From Phallusia mammillata (lineage: Eukaryota > Chordata > Ascidiacea > Phlebobranchia > Ascidiidae): 64,000 nt of DNA. Position numbers and translations under genes: made by a program. The first letter of the stretch is position 1; each line of letters begins with the position of its first letter. This document shows positions 52,841 to 64,000 of the stretch, piece after piece. Below the pieces are notes generated by a model. That model did no database searches, was not told the origin of the DNA, and saw only the letters and a list, made by a program, of their open reading frames with translations. Where the stretch lies: contig QLIY01000640.1 in NCBI GenBank assembly GCA_003260075.1, positions 1-64,000 of the forward strand, written 5' to 3'.

Positions 52841-53497
52841 AATTGGGGGAATTCCCTAACCAACTGTTCTCAGGATAAATTTTCAAACGGTTTTGTTTCC
52901 TAATTGTAACCTGTCCTTGGCACAAACAAGCTGTAACTTGGCAATACATAACAGGCAAACATTGCTTTTTTTGAAGTTTAATGAATATAGTTATTTATGG
53001 AGTCTTTAAAACACCAAAGAAAATTTTGCTAAGCATGTTTTGTGTTGACTTTTTTCATCTCCTTTATTTTGTCTCTAGAATAGACACTTCCTCAACTCCA
53101 GTTATGTCTGTAGTGCATATGTAGTGAATTTAAAAATATTTATTTCGACCACCATACATAAATTAAAATGTTTGGACAGTTTGGGTGAAACAATTTATTT
53201 TTTGAATATTGCATAGAGTTGTTGCTGCATTGAATCTTACCATGCTATGAGTTCCCTACATAGGCTCGCCTCAAACACCCATTGGTCCCAACTTAACCTT
53301 TGCATGATTTAAAATATGTATGTGTCTTGTTTGTTTGTACTTGCATTAGCTATATTTGTGTTCATTTTTTAAACACATGTATTTTGGTTTTATACATAAC
53401 AGTGTAGAAAAATCGTTAAAAACATTAACCACCAATCCATTTACAGCATAGTTTTATCAATGGATTAAGATACATAAATATCGATAAACAATTTTCT
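52841..53497. other. Spacer MLH3 to ARV1
   Basis: AT-rich 3' flank of MLH3. No exon, RNA gene or repeat recognised. Confidence 0.5.
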
Positions 53498-54283
53498 GTG
53501 TTGGAAGATAAAATGAATGAAGACATTGATTACCAAACCAACACAGAGACAAAAAAAGCTGGATTAGTTTGCATAGAATGTGAAACACCATGCTCAAAGT
53601 TGTACTCACTGTTCCCCAACAGCACCAACCTAAAAATTGAACACTGCAAGAAATGTAAACAACCAGTTGACAAATACATTGAATATGATGTAACTCTTGT
53701 TTTGCTTGACCTTATGCTTTTAAGCAAATCAGTGTGGCGACACACTCTTTTTAATCAGAACATGGGGTACCTGCATTTAAAACTAGCTGCTGTGTGTTTA
53801 TTTTGTGATGGTTACATGAAATGGATGGTGTCTCCTGTAAAAAATGACAATTTTGATATAAAACAGGATGCAGTATTTCAAGCTGCGAAACAAGTGGAGT
53901 TATATGTCATGACATTGGTATCTGCCATACAATTAGCCATGTTCCTTGCATCCACAGTGATTTTTTACTACATTTTGATGAAACTTTTTGGTAGTCAGTT
54001 TGCAAAAAAATGTGTGAACAGCAACTCAATTTGTAGGTGTTTACTGCTTGCCAATTGTGGAAAGCTGCTATTTATTCCGGCTATAGTTTGGACACAAAAT
54101 GAAAGTGCCATATATTTGCAAATAATTCTGTATTACATTTTTGTTTGTAGTGCTGTTGCATTAAGCACTCTTACTCACTGTCAAAGTTTTGTTGCCTTGT
54201 GTATTGTTTTATTAGGTCACTTCACAAGTAGTTCATGTTCTATGCCAATAATCAGTTGGATAAATTCATTAGGATTGACCTGA
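53498..54283 (+). CDS. ARV1: ARV1, ER lipid homeostasis protein
   Basis: ER membrane protein linked to sterol trafficking and to early GPI anchor synthesis. One frame of 261 residues (about 270 in human). The N-terminal ARV1 homology domain has the paired-cysteine zinc motif CIECETPC followed by HCKKCK and the signature PVDKYIEYD. Several hydrophobic segments follow (about residues 95-110, 145-165, 200-225 and 230-245), with the conserved CGKLLFIPA near residue 190. ATG 53498 is used here; ATG 53513 would remove five residues. No intron. AATAAA at 54321-54326 is a likely polyadenylation signal. PIGM, in the same pathway, is 22 kb away. Confidence 0.94.
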   Translation: MLEDKMNEDIDYQTNTETKKAGLVCIECETPCSKLYSLFPNSTNLKIEHCKKCKQPVDKYIEYDVTLVLLDLMLLSKSVWRHTLFNQNMGYLHLKLAAVCLFCDGYMKWMVSPVKNDNFDIKQDAVFQAAKQVELYVMTLVSAIQLAMFLASTVIFYYILMKLFGSQFAKKCVNSNSICRCLLLANCGKLLFIPAIVWTQNESAIYLQIILYYIFVCSAVALSTLTHCQSFVALCIVLLGHFTSSSCSMPIISWINSLGLT

Positions 54284-54609
54284 AACTATACATTGATTTG
54301 ATATGATTTTTTTTCTAAACAATAAACTTTTAGATCAGTTGTTTGTCTGCATGTTGTAAAGAGTTTAGGGTTGGAGTTTTTTCAAATAAAATTATAACCA
54401 GCACATATTGCTATAAAATCGTGAGTTTAATCACGAGACAAATTTAACGAAGCTCATTTCCTCCATAAGACAAGGAAAAACCCCACTTTAAGGCCAACGC
54501 CAGCATCACAGCACAGTATATTAGGTCATACAAATTTTCCAGATGCGTTACAGACATGAGCGACACGCAACACACACATCAGGTTGTCATTATGTTTTAT
54601 ATGCGTCTA

Positions 54610-54884
54610 GAGAACTTGTCGGTATTCATTTCACAGAACCCAAACCCACAGGTAAATTCATGTTCCTGGTACAGGCAAAGCGATAAAAACATAACCACAG
54701 TACAGTTGTTGAAATGCCAGGATATTTTTTTTAATGAGGCTGTGGTGACGTTCGTGCCACTTTTGGAAATGCCAATTTCACACAAATAGAACTGTTTTGG
54801 GTTGACGTCACTATAGATTTCAATCAGAATGTTACTGTAAGATGTAAGTGTAGCAGCTGTAAAGTTTTCAGCTAATAATAGTCA
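54610..54884. repeat. 275-nt repeat, copy A1
   Basis: Nearly identical to 61295-61572, with differences mainly in a T-rich stretch (GATATTTTTTTTAATG against GATATCCTTTTTTAGTGTG). Both begin GAGAACTTGTCGG and end AATAATAGTCA. High identity 6.7 kb apart means a recent copy or an assembly error. Confidence 0.9.
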
Positions 54885-55424
54885 CTTGAATCCAATATTC
54901 AAGGTAGTGTAGCATTTTTGTTCAGTAGCCAAAACCCATATCTTGGTAGGCCAGACTAGTCGAAACCACAGAATAAGGAAACGTTTCAAAAATTTTCCGC
55001 GGTGCGGATTTCACAAGACGAATTGTTTGTGAATTTTCCACAAAGGAAAAACACTGTTTACACTAAACATCGCGTTAAGTACAAATAGAGCGCAACACCC
55101 CCTCCGTAAACGTAAGGGCGTGATGTTTTTACCCACTATATCTTTGATCAGTATCGAACTGACGCAAGTTAATTAGTTAATGATTTAACTTTACTTGTTT
55201 TCGCAAACTCGTGGCACTTTGACCTACAGGTGAACGGTCGACAGTACAAACGTTTTTTGCAATATCATTCCATCCATTTTTTCTTCAAGGAATGTCATGT
55301 AAGTGATTGTGTTAACATGGTTGACATAGAAAAAGGGTAGTGGTTTACAGGTATGTCAGTCAATGTATTAGATACTCTAACCCGGCATACTAAGTCTACG
55401 TGCTCCGGCCAGGTACATCAACAC

Positions 55425-55603
55425 CAGTGGTGGGACTCAGCCGATTCGCAACGGTTCTATAGAAACGTCTCACGAAATTTTACGAGATCAGCGAACCGGT
55501 TAGCATTACTGGTTACTGTCAATGGACTTTTTGTAACAAAACCGACTGAAAAAATGACTTTTGTGATAGAACCGGCTGACAAAAAATTTGAATCCCACCA
55601 CTG
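55425..55603. mobile_element. hAT-type non-autonomous element (CAGTGGTGGGA family)
   Basis: Ends CAGTGGTGGGACTCA and, inverted, CAGTGGTGGGATTCA. A perfect 8-bp target duplication, ATCAACAC, lies at 55417-55424 and 55604-55611. The 179-bp interior has inverted GCCGATTCGCAACGG/GCCGGTTC words and no coding capacity. Confidence 0.93.
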
Positions 55604-58600
55604 ATCAACACCGATTAGAGACTGCTGAACAGAATTCCGATGTTTTAAAAACTACAAATGCCGCTTTAATTTACGCGTAGGCTACTTCCAATGAAGTAAG
55701 TTGTGGAGTTGTTGGCCACGTGTTACAAAGTTAAATAAAATGTGAAACAATACAGATATCGACATTTTTACTCAAGTGCAACTACAGAAGGGTCCAATAG
55801 CATGGATCAAAAAGACAAGACTGCCAAATTATGTTTTAAATGCATGTGTCAGTGGCAAAGTGCTTACCTGACAAATATGACAAATTGACCAAAGCGCTAG
55901 CAGTCAAACGTTTACCTTCAAATATTTACTTTTACAGAAGTTACTGAAGCAGACAGAAAAGTCCTTTTTTTAATACGCACTTTTGTTTAAGAGCACCGGC
56001 CAGTAGGTCAGGCCAAGAAAAAGGTTCAGTTGCGCCAGTATTTCAACGCAGAAGTATTTTTCTTTGCGAAGTTCTTTTGCGAAGTCAAGCGTACTAGTTA
56101 CATAAGAAAGTAATTTATTCATCGACTTAGCCATATATGAACAATTTTTCATCGTTTTTTCCCTCGGAATTCCGTTTTCTCTTGTTAAAGTGGTTTATAA
56201 TTCGTGCACGGGGTGACGCATACGAGTTGTCGTAAATCCGGTCCGTGTGTACCAGTATATGCCTACATAATCCTCGCCCACTCGAAATAAACATTGGGCA
56301 AAAAACAGAACCAAAAACTTTCACAACCAGTCTATATTGCAGTTAATGAAGGTCGAAAGCTTGTTTATCATTACAACACTGCAAGTTTAACGCAAAACCT
56401 GCCCTTTCGTGCAAGCGCACGTTTTCAATGTATTGAACGGTTGAGCGGGAGGCCAATGCAACTAATCCGATGCATCATGGCATTGCCAAGAGGTTAATTT
56501 TACACCGGATTTTGCTCGGAGTGTAAGCAAAATGTCATCTTCACACAAATATGCATACACCTCAAGGGAAACTTTGCTGTGAAACATCGACTGCGTTGTG
56601 CACCCAACAACCCGCTCTTCCAAGAAAACAAGTTTTACGTTTTCAAAAAATTGTCAGTATTTCTGTGGCTTAAAATCCTAACATTTCCGGAATTGACTTA
56701 ATTATGCATTGTTAAGAATTTGAAAACCACTTAACAGTCGCAAATGAAATATCGTAAACCTTCTTCTTACTGCCGTGCCGCCGAAACTATTTTTTGCCGC
56801 CGAAACGATTATGGGTATAAATTTAACAAAACAAAAAAAATTGTTCCTAATTTTAGAGGCAACCAGTTTTAACTATCATGTGAAAATGGACTAATCGATT
56901 TTTTCCGCTGAATTTTATTTTCGACATTAACGTGAAGAATTGACTTCATGGAAAAGACATACGGAGTGTGTAAAAACTGTCATTCAGTAAGTCACTCTTA
57001 GTCACAAGCTCTAAGAAATGGAAATGTAAATCCAATGCCGTACTGTTCATGACAGAGGTTTAGCGTTTCAACCATTACATTAAACAAGAGCAAACGCTAT
57101 GTGCTGCGCAGTGAATTTGCCTCAACACAACCAAACACAATTTGAAAAGGAAGTCGGTATACAGCCATCGTGGTTTAATGCGGTCAGTTCATCTTTTCAA
57201 AACGGGCATATTAAAATAAGGCATGCGTATAGGTGATGAGAAGCGTGGCAAATAACTGATGATGAGTCGTGGGAAATTCCTACAAATACAAAAAACTTCG
57301 TAATAATGAGAGTTAATGTAACTTTCAAAACGGGTCTGGACTAATGGCCTACATCGCCTTTTTAAAACAACCACCAGGACGCTAAAGTATGAAGAACTGT
57401 CCCCGTCAAACTAGTTGCAAGTTGTCAGTGAAAACAGTACAGTGAGCGGTCTGCCTTTAGTGGTGTGGTTGTACAGTTCTACTTGGATACGTTTTAAGTC
57501 GTCGTTACCGTGAGGGACCAAACCAGCCTGTCGCTAAGAAACCACCAACAGCGAAATCCGAGGCACAAAATTACGAAATAAAAGTTCAAGTGGCGAGGAA
57601 AGCACTCGATATTACGCTTGATACGAATTTGGCCAAAGAAGAAAAATTGCTTTCTTGTGGTTTTTGAATTACAACGTTCATCACCACATTCACAAACCAA
57701 AGCGACTAGCATGCAATTGATACCATTGCCTGTTTTAATTCAATTGAAATGATAACTAGTTTGTTACGAGATGCGATAAAAGAGAGAAAAATTGCAGACT
57801 TATTAAACGCAAAAGAGAGTTTATTGTTTTAATACTTAGTTGTTTGTTGTGCGAAACTGCCTTGAATTTACATCGCAGAAGTACGTTTGTAGATTTTTGA
57901 CGTAAAATGTTAATCGAACAGAGATAAAAGTCGTGAGAAAAATTTACATTCTTTGTTGACCGCTATTTTGACCTATCAGCTGTCACGTGTTTAGTGCACC
58001 AGTGTTAGCAAAGTGCTAACCTTACTGAAGTAGCTGTAAGGGCTCTTACTATCGTGGATATGCTCGGTTTGTTCCATGTTGTTCCAACTGTAGTATATTA
58101 GTTTAATAATTTTCAACGTCGTTTCGTTGCATTTACTTATTGCAAAACTTTTTTACAGAAACAAATTTTAGTAAATATATTCTGCCGTCATAACACACCA
58201 CTGCCAGTTTAAAGCCTGTTCATCTGCCCAAGTAATTAAGGTAAGTGGATGTTTTTACAAACTATATTGAACACTGCTGGATAAGGGCTATATATGTTTC
58301 CAATATTCATTCAATTGAAAAAAGCATATTAATCTGAAAAGAGTGTGCAAAATGTTGGGTAAAACCTTGTCTTCGGATCATCAGTCAATAAACTTGACGT
58401 AATCTTTATAGTCGCATAATGCTTTTCGGGTGTTTGTGGCACAATGTTTAAGATCCCAATCTCTCCGATTTGGCAGAGACCATATCACATGTCTTGTTTT
58501 GCAAGACGAGAAGTTCACATAAGTCAGAAACGGTCGTTCGTTGTTTATACTTGACACAACTTTGTGAATTTTGATCCGCAAAGAGATTGTAATACATTGA

Positions 58601-60876
58601 TGCGATGAGGGTAATAGCTCTGCGGTGAGCGCTCCGTACCGAGTCTTACATGTAACAGTAGGCGTTTCCGAATTCCAGAAACGTGATTATAGGTGTATGT
58701 TGATCTCCTGAGGGTACAATATACTACCCCAAGAGGAATTGTACGTTACAGCAGGCTGTGATTTTGCCCAATCTTCGTAACAGGTTGTCAACGGGCTAAA
58801 ATATTTAAGCAACTTAGCCGCAGGCCTTACATGGGCAATAAATTATACACATAGTGTTGCAGTTATGAGCTTGTAAATGTGGAAACCACGTACGGTCTTT
58901 GTAAGTTTGAAGACTTTTTTTTACAACCCTGCCAATCAGAAAATCGAACAAACATATTTCTCTGCAAATAATAGCTTAACGCAGTAATCAATCATTGACC
59001 AGCGGAGCGCCTTTGTGGACAAAAACATCACTCTGAAAAAAAGTTTGTAGGTCGTTTCGTTCTGATTCGTGTGGTGTTTATCATTCTTCTCTATAAATTT
59101 CCTGGAACCATTTTTCTTCGAATAGTAATTAAGTCATTAAAATTTGACTGAAAGCGTTTTTAGGAGACATCATGTCAGGCTTGTCAGCGTGATAGCTGCT
59201 GACGTATGAAATAGAAACTGTCTGGTTTGCGACTTGTAACATTTGCAGTAACAATAACTTTAATGAAAACTTGTAAAAGTCATTGATATGTTTTTGACTT
59301 GTCAAATGGACTGACTAAATACTTCACGACTGGACATTGGCCGAACTTGCTGTCGTGACGTATGAAGCTTAGCTTCCTTTGTTCTGCAACAACTGCGTGT
59401 TGATACGGTCAATTAGCTCTAGTATAGACACACGATGTTGTCAAACGAAAAGCAGTAGAGTTCAGTTACTGTAGCATCCCAGATTTAAGCATTGGTGTTT
59501 ACCTTCTGTTTCAACATGTTTTTGTTTTTTGCAATCTTCACTGCAAGGTTTAAACTATTTATGATTAAACTGAATATTCTGCCAAATCAAGTCAGAAATA
59601 TAAATTCAGGCTTTGGATGTAAACAGAAGTGAATCGTTCAGAATTTTATTCAAATCGCTGGTAAGTAATAATGCATGAATTTTCCACAAGTGTTTAATCA
59701 TAAAATTACCACGAGCAACCCAACTTCCTTAAAAGTTATATTTTAATTACGGTTTGAGCATTTAATAAATAATATTTCAGTAGAAAAAACTTTAAAGATT
59801 AAATTGGATTGAGACAAAGAGAGAGTGTGACACATATGTGCTTCTCAAAGGCTTTTTTCCGTGTACGTGAGTGTAAGAAATGAGCGCTCGGTGTTTATCA
59901 GGGATCAATAAAGTTGACTTCCTAATAAACTTGACTCACTTTACTAAGTCACACTTAACATACAGCGTTTCTTTGTTCGTCGTCTATACTACGACGTCAA
60001 TGAGCATATATTTTTTGACTAGGTGACGGTGCACAAAACGATTTATTTGCGTAATTGGCCAGGTATGAACGTTACACGAATGACGTCAGGCTTTAAACGG
60101 ATTTAAGCAAATCCGGCTTTAACAGGGTTATTTGTACTTCGTTGCCACGCAATACGCAGTCCGTAGGGATTAACGTTGAAATATAACGCGGGTTAAGGTT
60201 TATAGATAACTTTGTTTGGAAGAAAGGACATCCGTTCGTCGCAGAACCGCGTCGCGACATACACACACGTTGATAGGTCTTTCCACGAAGCGGTTTTGCT
60301 TCGCATAAGATTTCAACTCAACCAAACACTCAAAAACTCTTTCAAAAAATAAACACCATGTTAATACGACTCATACCCGAGAAAAACCCCTTCTATCTTC
60401 AAGAGTGAATAAATAATCAAACTGTTCTGGGGAATCAAGATCACCATGCCCAGATTTACCTAAGCATAAACAGACCAAGCAATATAGCGAAAGCGCGCGG
60501 CCCATAAAACGTCAAGGGGCGTATCGATGTGGTTAATTTTTCAAAAAGCAGAACCCAAATTAAACCGAAAGCTTCACTGAGGTGTATAGCTAAGACCATA
60601 CATGCAGATAATATGCCTGGCGGACCGCAAAGTTTTCGGTCGCTGCGCTGCGTGTTGATACGAACAACAGATGTTTAAAATGTATTTTTTAATGGAACGG
60701 GTGAAAAATGCAAAAAAACAAGAAAAACCTGTTTTGGATTTGTATTAATAATGACGATCTTGGGCCTAGAGTTTGCACACAAAGAAAACTACTTGTCCAC
60801 TGTATGCCCTGTATTGTGAGATTGCAGTTGTTCAATATTTGTTTTACTTTCAACCTGTAGTGACCATATATGCACG

Positions 60877-61063
60877 CAGTGTTTTTTTTTAAGGTGTACC
60901 GAAACGGTCCCCCAAATTTCTCCAGCGGTTTCCCAAAATTTGCCAGTAGCCTAATAAATAATTCGTTTAAGCAAATATGGCTATTTTTTGGTATTTAAAT
61001 GAAACACTTGCGGTCTCTTAAAACTACTTAGCGGTCACCCAAACCAAACCTTAAAAAAAACTG
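60877..61063. mobile_element. hAT-type non-autonomous element, T-rich ends
   Basis: Starts CAGTGTTTTTTTTTAAGGT and ends ACCTTAAAAAAAACTG. The 8-bp target duplication TATGCACG is perfect (60869-60876 and 61064-61071). Length 187 bp, no coding capacity. Confidence 0.9.
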
Positions 61064-61291
61064 TATGCACGCATAGTTTCACTACAAAGAAGCTCCTTTA
61101 AACGTTATGAACACCAAGCCGGTAAAATGATTTTTTTACATTAGTCGGACCATTGTGTCCATCTGCTTACGAAAAGAAGCTACGGAGGTTTATATTGCGT
61201 CAAAGCCTGTGTTACAGTACAAACAGCTGGTAAATACCCCCGCTTGCCTTGAAGAAGAACTTGTGAACAAACACGCCCTATGGCCTTAGTG

Positions 61292-61641
61292 CAGGAGAAC
61301 TTGTCGGTATTCATTTCACAGAACCCAAACCCACAGGTAAATTCATGTTCCTGGTACAGGCAAAGCGATAAAAACATAACCACAGTACAGTTGTTGAAAT
61401 GCCAGGATATCCTTTTTTAGTGTGAGGCTGTGGTGACGTTCGTGCCACTTTTGGAAATGCCAATTTCACACAAATAGAACTGTTTTGGGTTGACGTCACT
61501 ATAGATTTCAATCAGAATGTTACTGTAAGATGTAAGTGTAGCAGCTGTAAAATTTTCAGCTAATAATAGTCANCTCGCGTACCACCTGAAAAACCTTCGC
61601 GTACCACTAGTGGTACGCGTACCACAGGTTGGGAACCCCTG
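61292..61641. mobile_element. hAT-type element with repeat copy A2 inside and an undetermined base
   Basis: The right end, AGGTTGGGAACCCCTG, is a typical hAT terminus. A perfect 8-bp target duplication CCTTAGTG lies at 61284-61291 and 61642-61649. The left end keeps only CAG and then runs directly into repeat copy A2 (61295-61572). An N at 61573 marks the junction with the right part, which contains the inverted TACCACTAGTGGTA. Either nested DNA or a misjoin. Confidence 0.75.
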
Positions 61642-62328
61642 CCTTAGTGGAAAGTTGTGTTAAGGGTGTTTAGATCTAATCTCCTTCCCACTGTTTCCAC
61701 TAAACATCTTGGCGATCGTACGCCCCTGTCGTGACCAGAAATGGCAACCGGAGCAGGACTTTGTGGTGGGTCGGCATGTAGTTCGCGTGCAAAGACAATT
61801 GCGACAAGATGCGATTTTTTGTCAAAGAAACTCCATACATCTCAATAGTTCACTACAAAACGTACAAATGTGTGAAACGATTATTTCCAAACATTTCTTT
61901 AAAATTAGCCAACTATTTTTAAAGGTTGATTGTGCGAACTTTCGTCATTGCAAAATGGTATATAAAGTGATTTTTAATCGATTTTTTAACTAAAATGCAA
62001 GGGTCCAACTTTGGGTGGAGACTCGTTAGCTGCAAAACACTGGTGCACAACACTTAACGACTTGGGCCTGATTAAACTAATGAGCTTTATTCAAGCAAAG
62101 CATAAAACAACCGATTTGGTCTCTAACAATTTGCTTGTTCAGATGTTTGGTTTATGTCGTCGTAAAAATGATTAATAGTTTACTACCCCGGTTCTAACTG
62201 CATCAAACCGGATTTAATATTCAATCAAAAAGGTGTGCATATGAAACGCATTTTAGTGTGGCGTATCAGTCGTTCCCATTTACCATTAACTTTTTTATGC
62301 ATTAACGGAACAGACTTATAACATATAA

Positions 62329-62708
62329 GGGTTGCCATACCGTCCTTAATTCTAAGATTTGTCCTTATTTTGAAGAGCTATCTTAGAAAAGTTCATTGTC
62401 CTTATTTCTAAGAAATGTCTTTATTTTTTACTTGAGTCCTTATTTTGTCTTATTTTCAACAATTATGAGTCAAATCACTGCTACAAGTAAAAGTAAACCA
62501 AGACTTGAGCTATGTTGTGAGATGCACGAAACATTTTCTACGAACAATGGGTTGCTGGAACAGATTGTTTCTGACCAAAATATTGCATATGATATGTCAT
62601 GGCTCGTATAAATGCAAAGATTTGTTCACAAACGCTTGTTTTGTTTCGTATGAAAATTTGATTTTTTCGGTTGTCCTTATTTTTGGTTTCAAGTCGACGG
62701 CAACCCTG
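62329..62708. mobile_element. hAT-type non-autonomous element (GGGTTGCC ends)
   Basis: Left end GGGTTGCCATACCGTCC, right end GACGGCAACCCTG. Flanks share CATATAA (62322-62328 and 62709-62715), an imperfect 8-bp duplication. The interior repeats TCCTTATTT words. About 380 bp, no transposase. Confidence 0.75.
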
Positions 62709-64000
62709 CATATAATCCTTCCCTGTTTCGCATGCACACAATAAACCCATGACCAAAATAAGATTTTATGGTTTTACCTGCGTGCCCTTGTGACAAATAA
62801 TTTCCTCGAATAGAGACATTCACACGATATTTTGCTGTGCCATTTGGAACGCTGTACAGAAACCATTCATGTGCGTGATATATATACTTGAAAGTGGTTA
62901 ACCTTTAAGACTGATCCGATATGTCAACCCCTTGGTCGTTTCCTGAAGCTTTGCGTCAAATCGGTTAATGAACTTCGTTTACGCAACTTCGAACCTTTCA
63001 TGACGCTTGTTGTATGTAAACAGGAGTTAAGTATATTAGCTATTTTTGCCCCTGGCTGCGGAATCGTGAGCCTTCGCCACGCGTACTTGTTCGTTTGCTA
63101 TTAATAGCTCCAGTGTGACTTTCTGAAAGGTAATAGCCGGCGATCACACAACGCTATGCGCAATGCGATTACATCTAATCTGGCTACGAGGCAAACTCGG
63201 CAAAAACACGGTCGGGCCGTTTCTTCTTCTGGCACTTTTTTACTTTTTCGGTCCCTGTTGGTTCCTCTTAAAGAGCGGAAGTGGCAGTTGCGCGGGTATA
63301 CTGCAAGTGTCGTTGTCGATTGTGTTGCAGCGGTGAACGCTCGAATACTATTTTACATTGCTACATTTCAGTTAAGTAATGCGTTTCTTCAACTTAAATA
63401 GAATGGCATTGATACCCTCCCTGCTACTGTTGCCAGTCATCGTGTTACGAGAGGCGCCGACAGCACCAATACAATCAGGAAATGCGTGCGTTGAGGAAGC
63501 AGCCATCGCTCATTAACTGCGTACAGCTGTATGCTAAAAGCGTTGTTTTGGCCGATTTATTTACCCAGCTACTGTGTACAAGGCGATGTAGTGGAACAAA
63601 GTTATAGTTTTTTGTAGCATGAGGATAAAAGCATGCAGTATTATAGCGAGCCAATCAATTGTTTTATAGACCAGGGTTGACTTACCGCAACATGCAGGCG
63701 CAGTAGGCCGAAAAGCAGAACTAGTTGTAATCTGGAAATTAATGCGAAATCTGTTCAAACCGGCATGATGTAGTATTGTAATAATTCGCTGGAGGTAGTC
63801 GCGCGAGAAGTACAAAACAACTTTTATAAACGGGGATTCAAACACCTTTTGTCATTGGTGTATCAGACGCCTTCCTATGGGGTTTCTAGTGACCTGTTAA
63901 ATGAAACACGTTGTACGGCATTTCCAATGAATCATGGTCGAATGTTTATGGCGGGAACATTTAGCGCTCTGTGGTCGTTCTTAGGCCCGGGGCTACATGT

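Larger units (their letters stand above)
54284..64000. other. Gene-poor right end with short transposon copies
   Basis: About 9.7 kb with no frame that resembles a known protein and no plausible splice chain. What it holds: hAT-type elements at 55425-55603, 60877-61063, 61292-61641 and 62329-62708, and two copies of a roughly 275-nt repeat (54610-54884, 61295-61572). The rest, for example 55612-60868 and 62716-64000, is unique-looking AT-rich DNA in which I see nothing. Exons of a gene starting or ending outside the window could be missed. Confidence 0.5.

Overview
This is a eukaryotic, animal nuclear window: short GT-AG introns, AT-rich spacers and dense genes. An ascidian tunicate of the Ciona type is the best guess. 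The reasons are inference: a chordate gene set (including a gene that looks like a vertebrate chromogranin), cistrons that overlap as in tunicate operons, compact introns, and joined near-duplicates that differ by about 3-5%, as expected when two haplotypes of a very polymorphic animal are merged. I could not run a search to confirm the species.

Layout. 1-1397: 5' part of the tubulin cofactor TBCE (-). 1398-13780: no recognisable gene; AT-rich to about 4.5 kb, then about 9 kb of clearly GC-richer DNA up to the next gene. 13781-19819: an ERF/ETV3-type ETS repressor (+, 12 exons). 21491-25764: a secreted acidic granin-like protein (-, 8 exons) with a TATA box and a CRE-like site upstream. 27526-36070: NPEPL1, TRIAP1, PIGM and NIT2 (all +), with TRIAP1 and PIGM overlapping in one apparent dicistronic unit. 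37457-39885: a second NIT2-type amidase (+) with an N-terminal extension. 40162-44512: CFAP91 (-). 45618-48554: CEP120 (-, one exon). 49100-52840: a short MLH3 (+, 15 exons). 53498-54283: ARV1 (+). 54284-64000: no gene recognised, but several short hAT-type elements with 8-bp target duplications, and one 275-bp repeat copy.

How they fit together. Most genes are housekeeping: tubulin folding (TBCE), mitochondrial lipid transfer (TRIAP1), GPI anchor synthesis (PIGM), ER lipid homeostasis (ARV1), omega-amidase repair (NIT2 pair), mismatch repair and meiosis (MLH3), centriole and axoneme (CEP120, CFAP91). The two regulatory or neuroendocrine genes are ERF and the granin-like gene, which converge tail to tail. 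I reconstructed exon chains by hand; every complete chain sums to a multiple of three, which supports the models but does not replace transcript evidence.

The most interesting item is the granin-like gene: signal peptide, a C-x19-C loop with chromogranin-like residues, an acidic middle with dibasic sites, and a C-terminal amphipathic segment like the granin signature, in eight exons. The main quality warning is a set of eleven C runs, most exactly 10 long and all on the + strand, several of which separate near-identical copies of the flanking DNA; these look like assembly joins, and they touch the 3' end of the second NIT2 gene.
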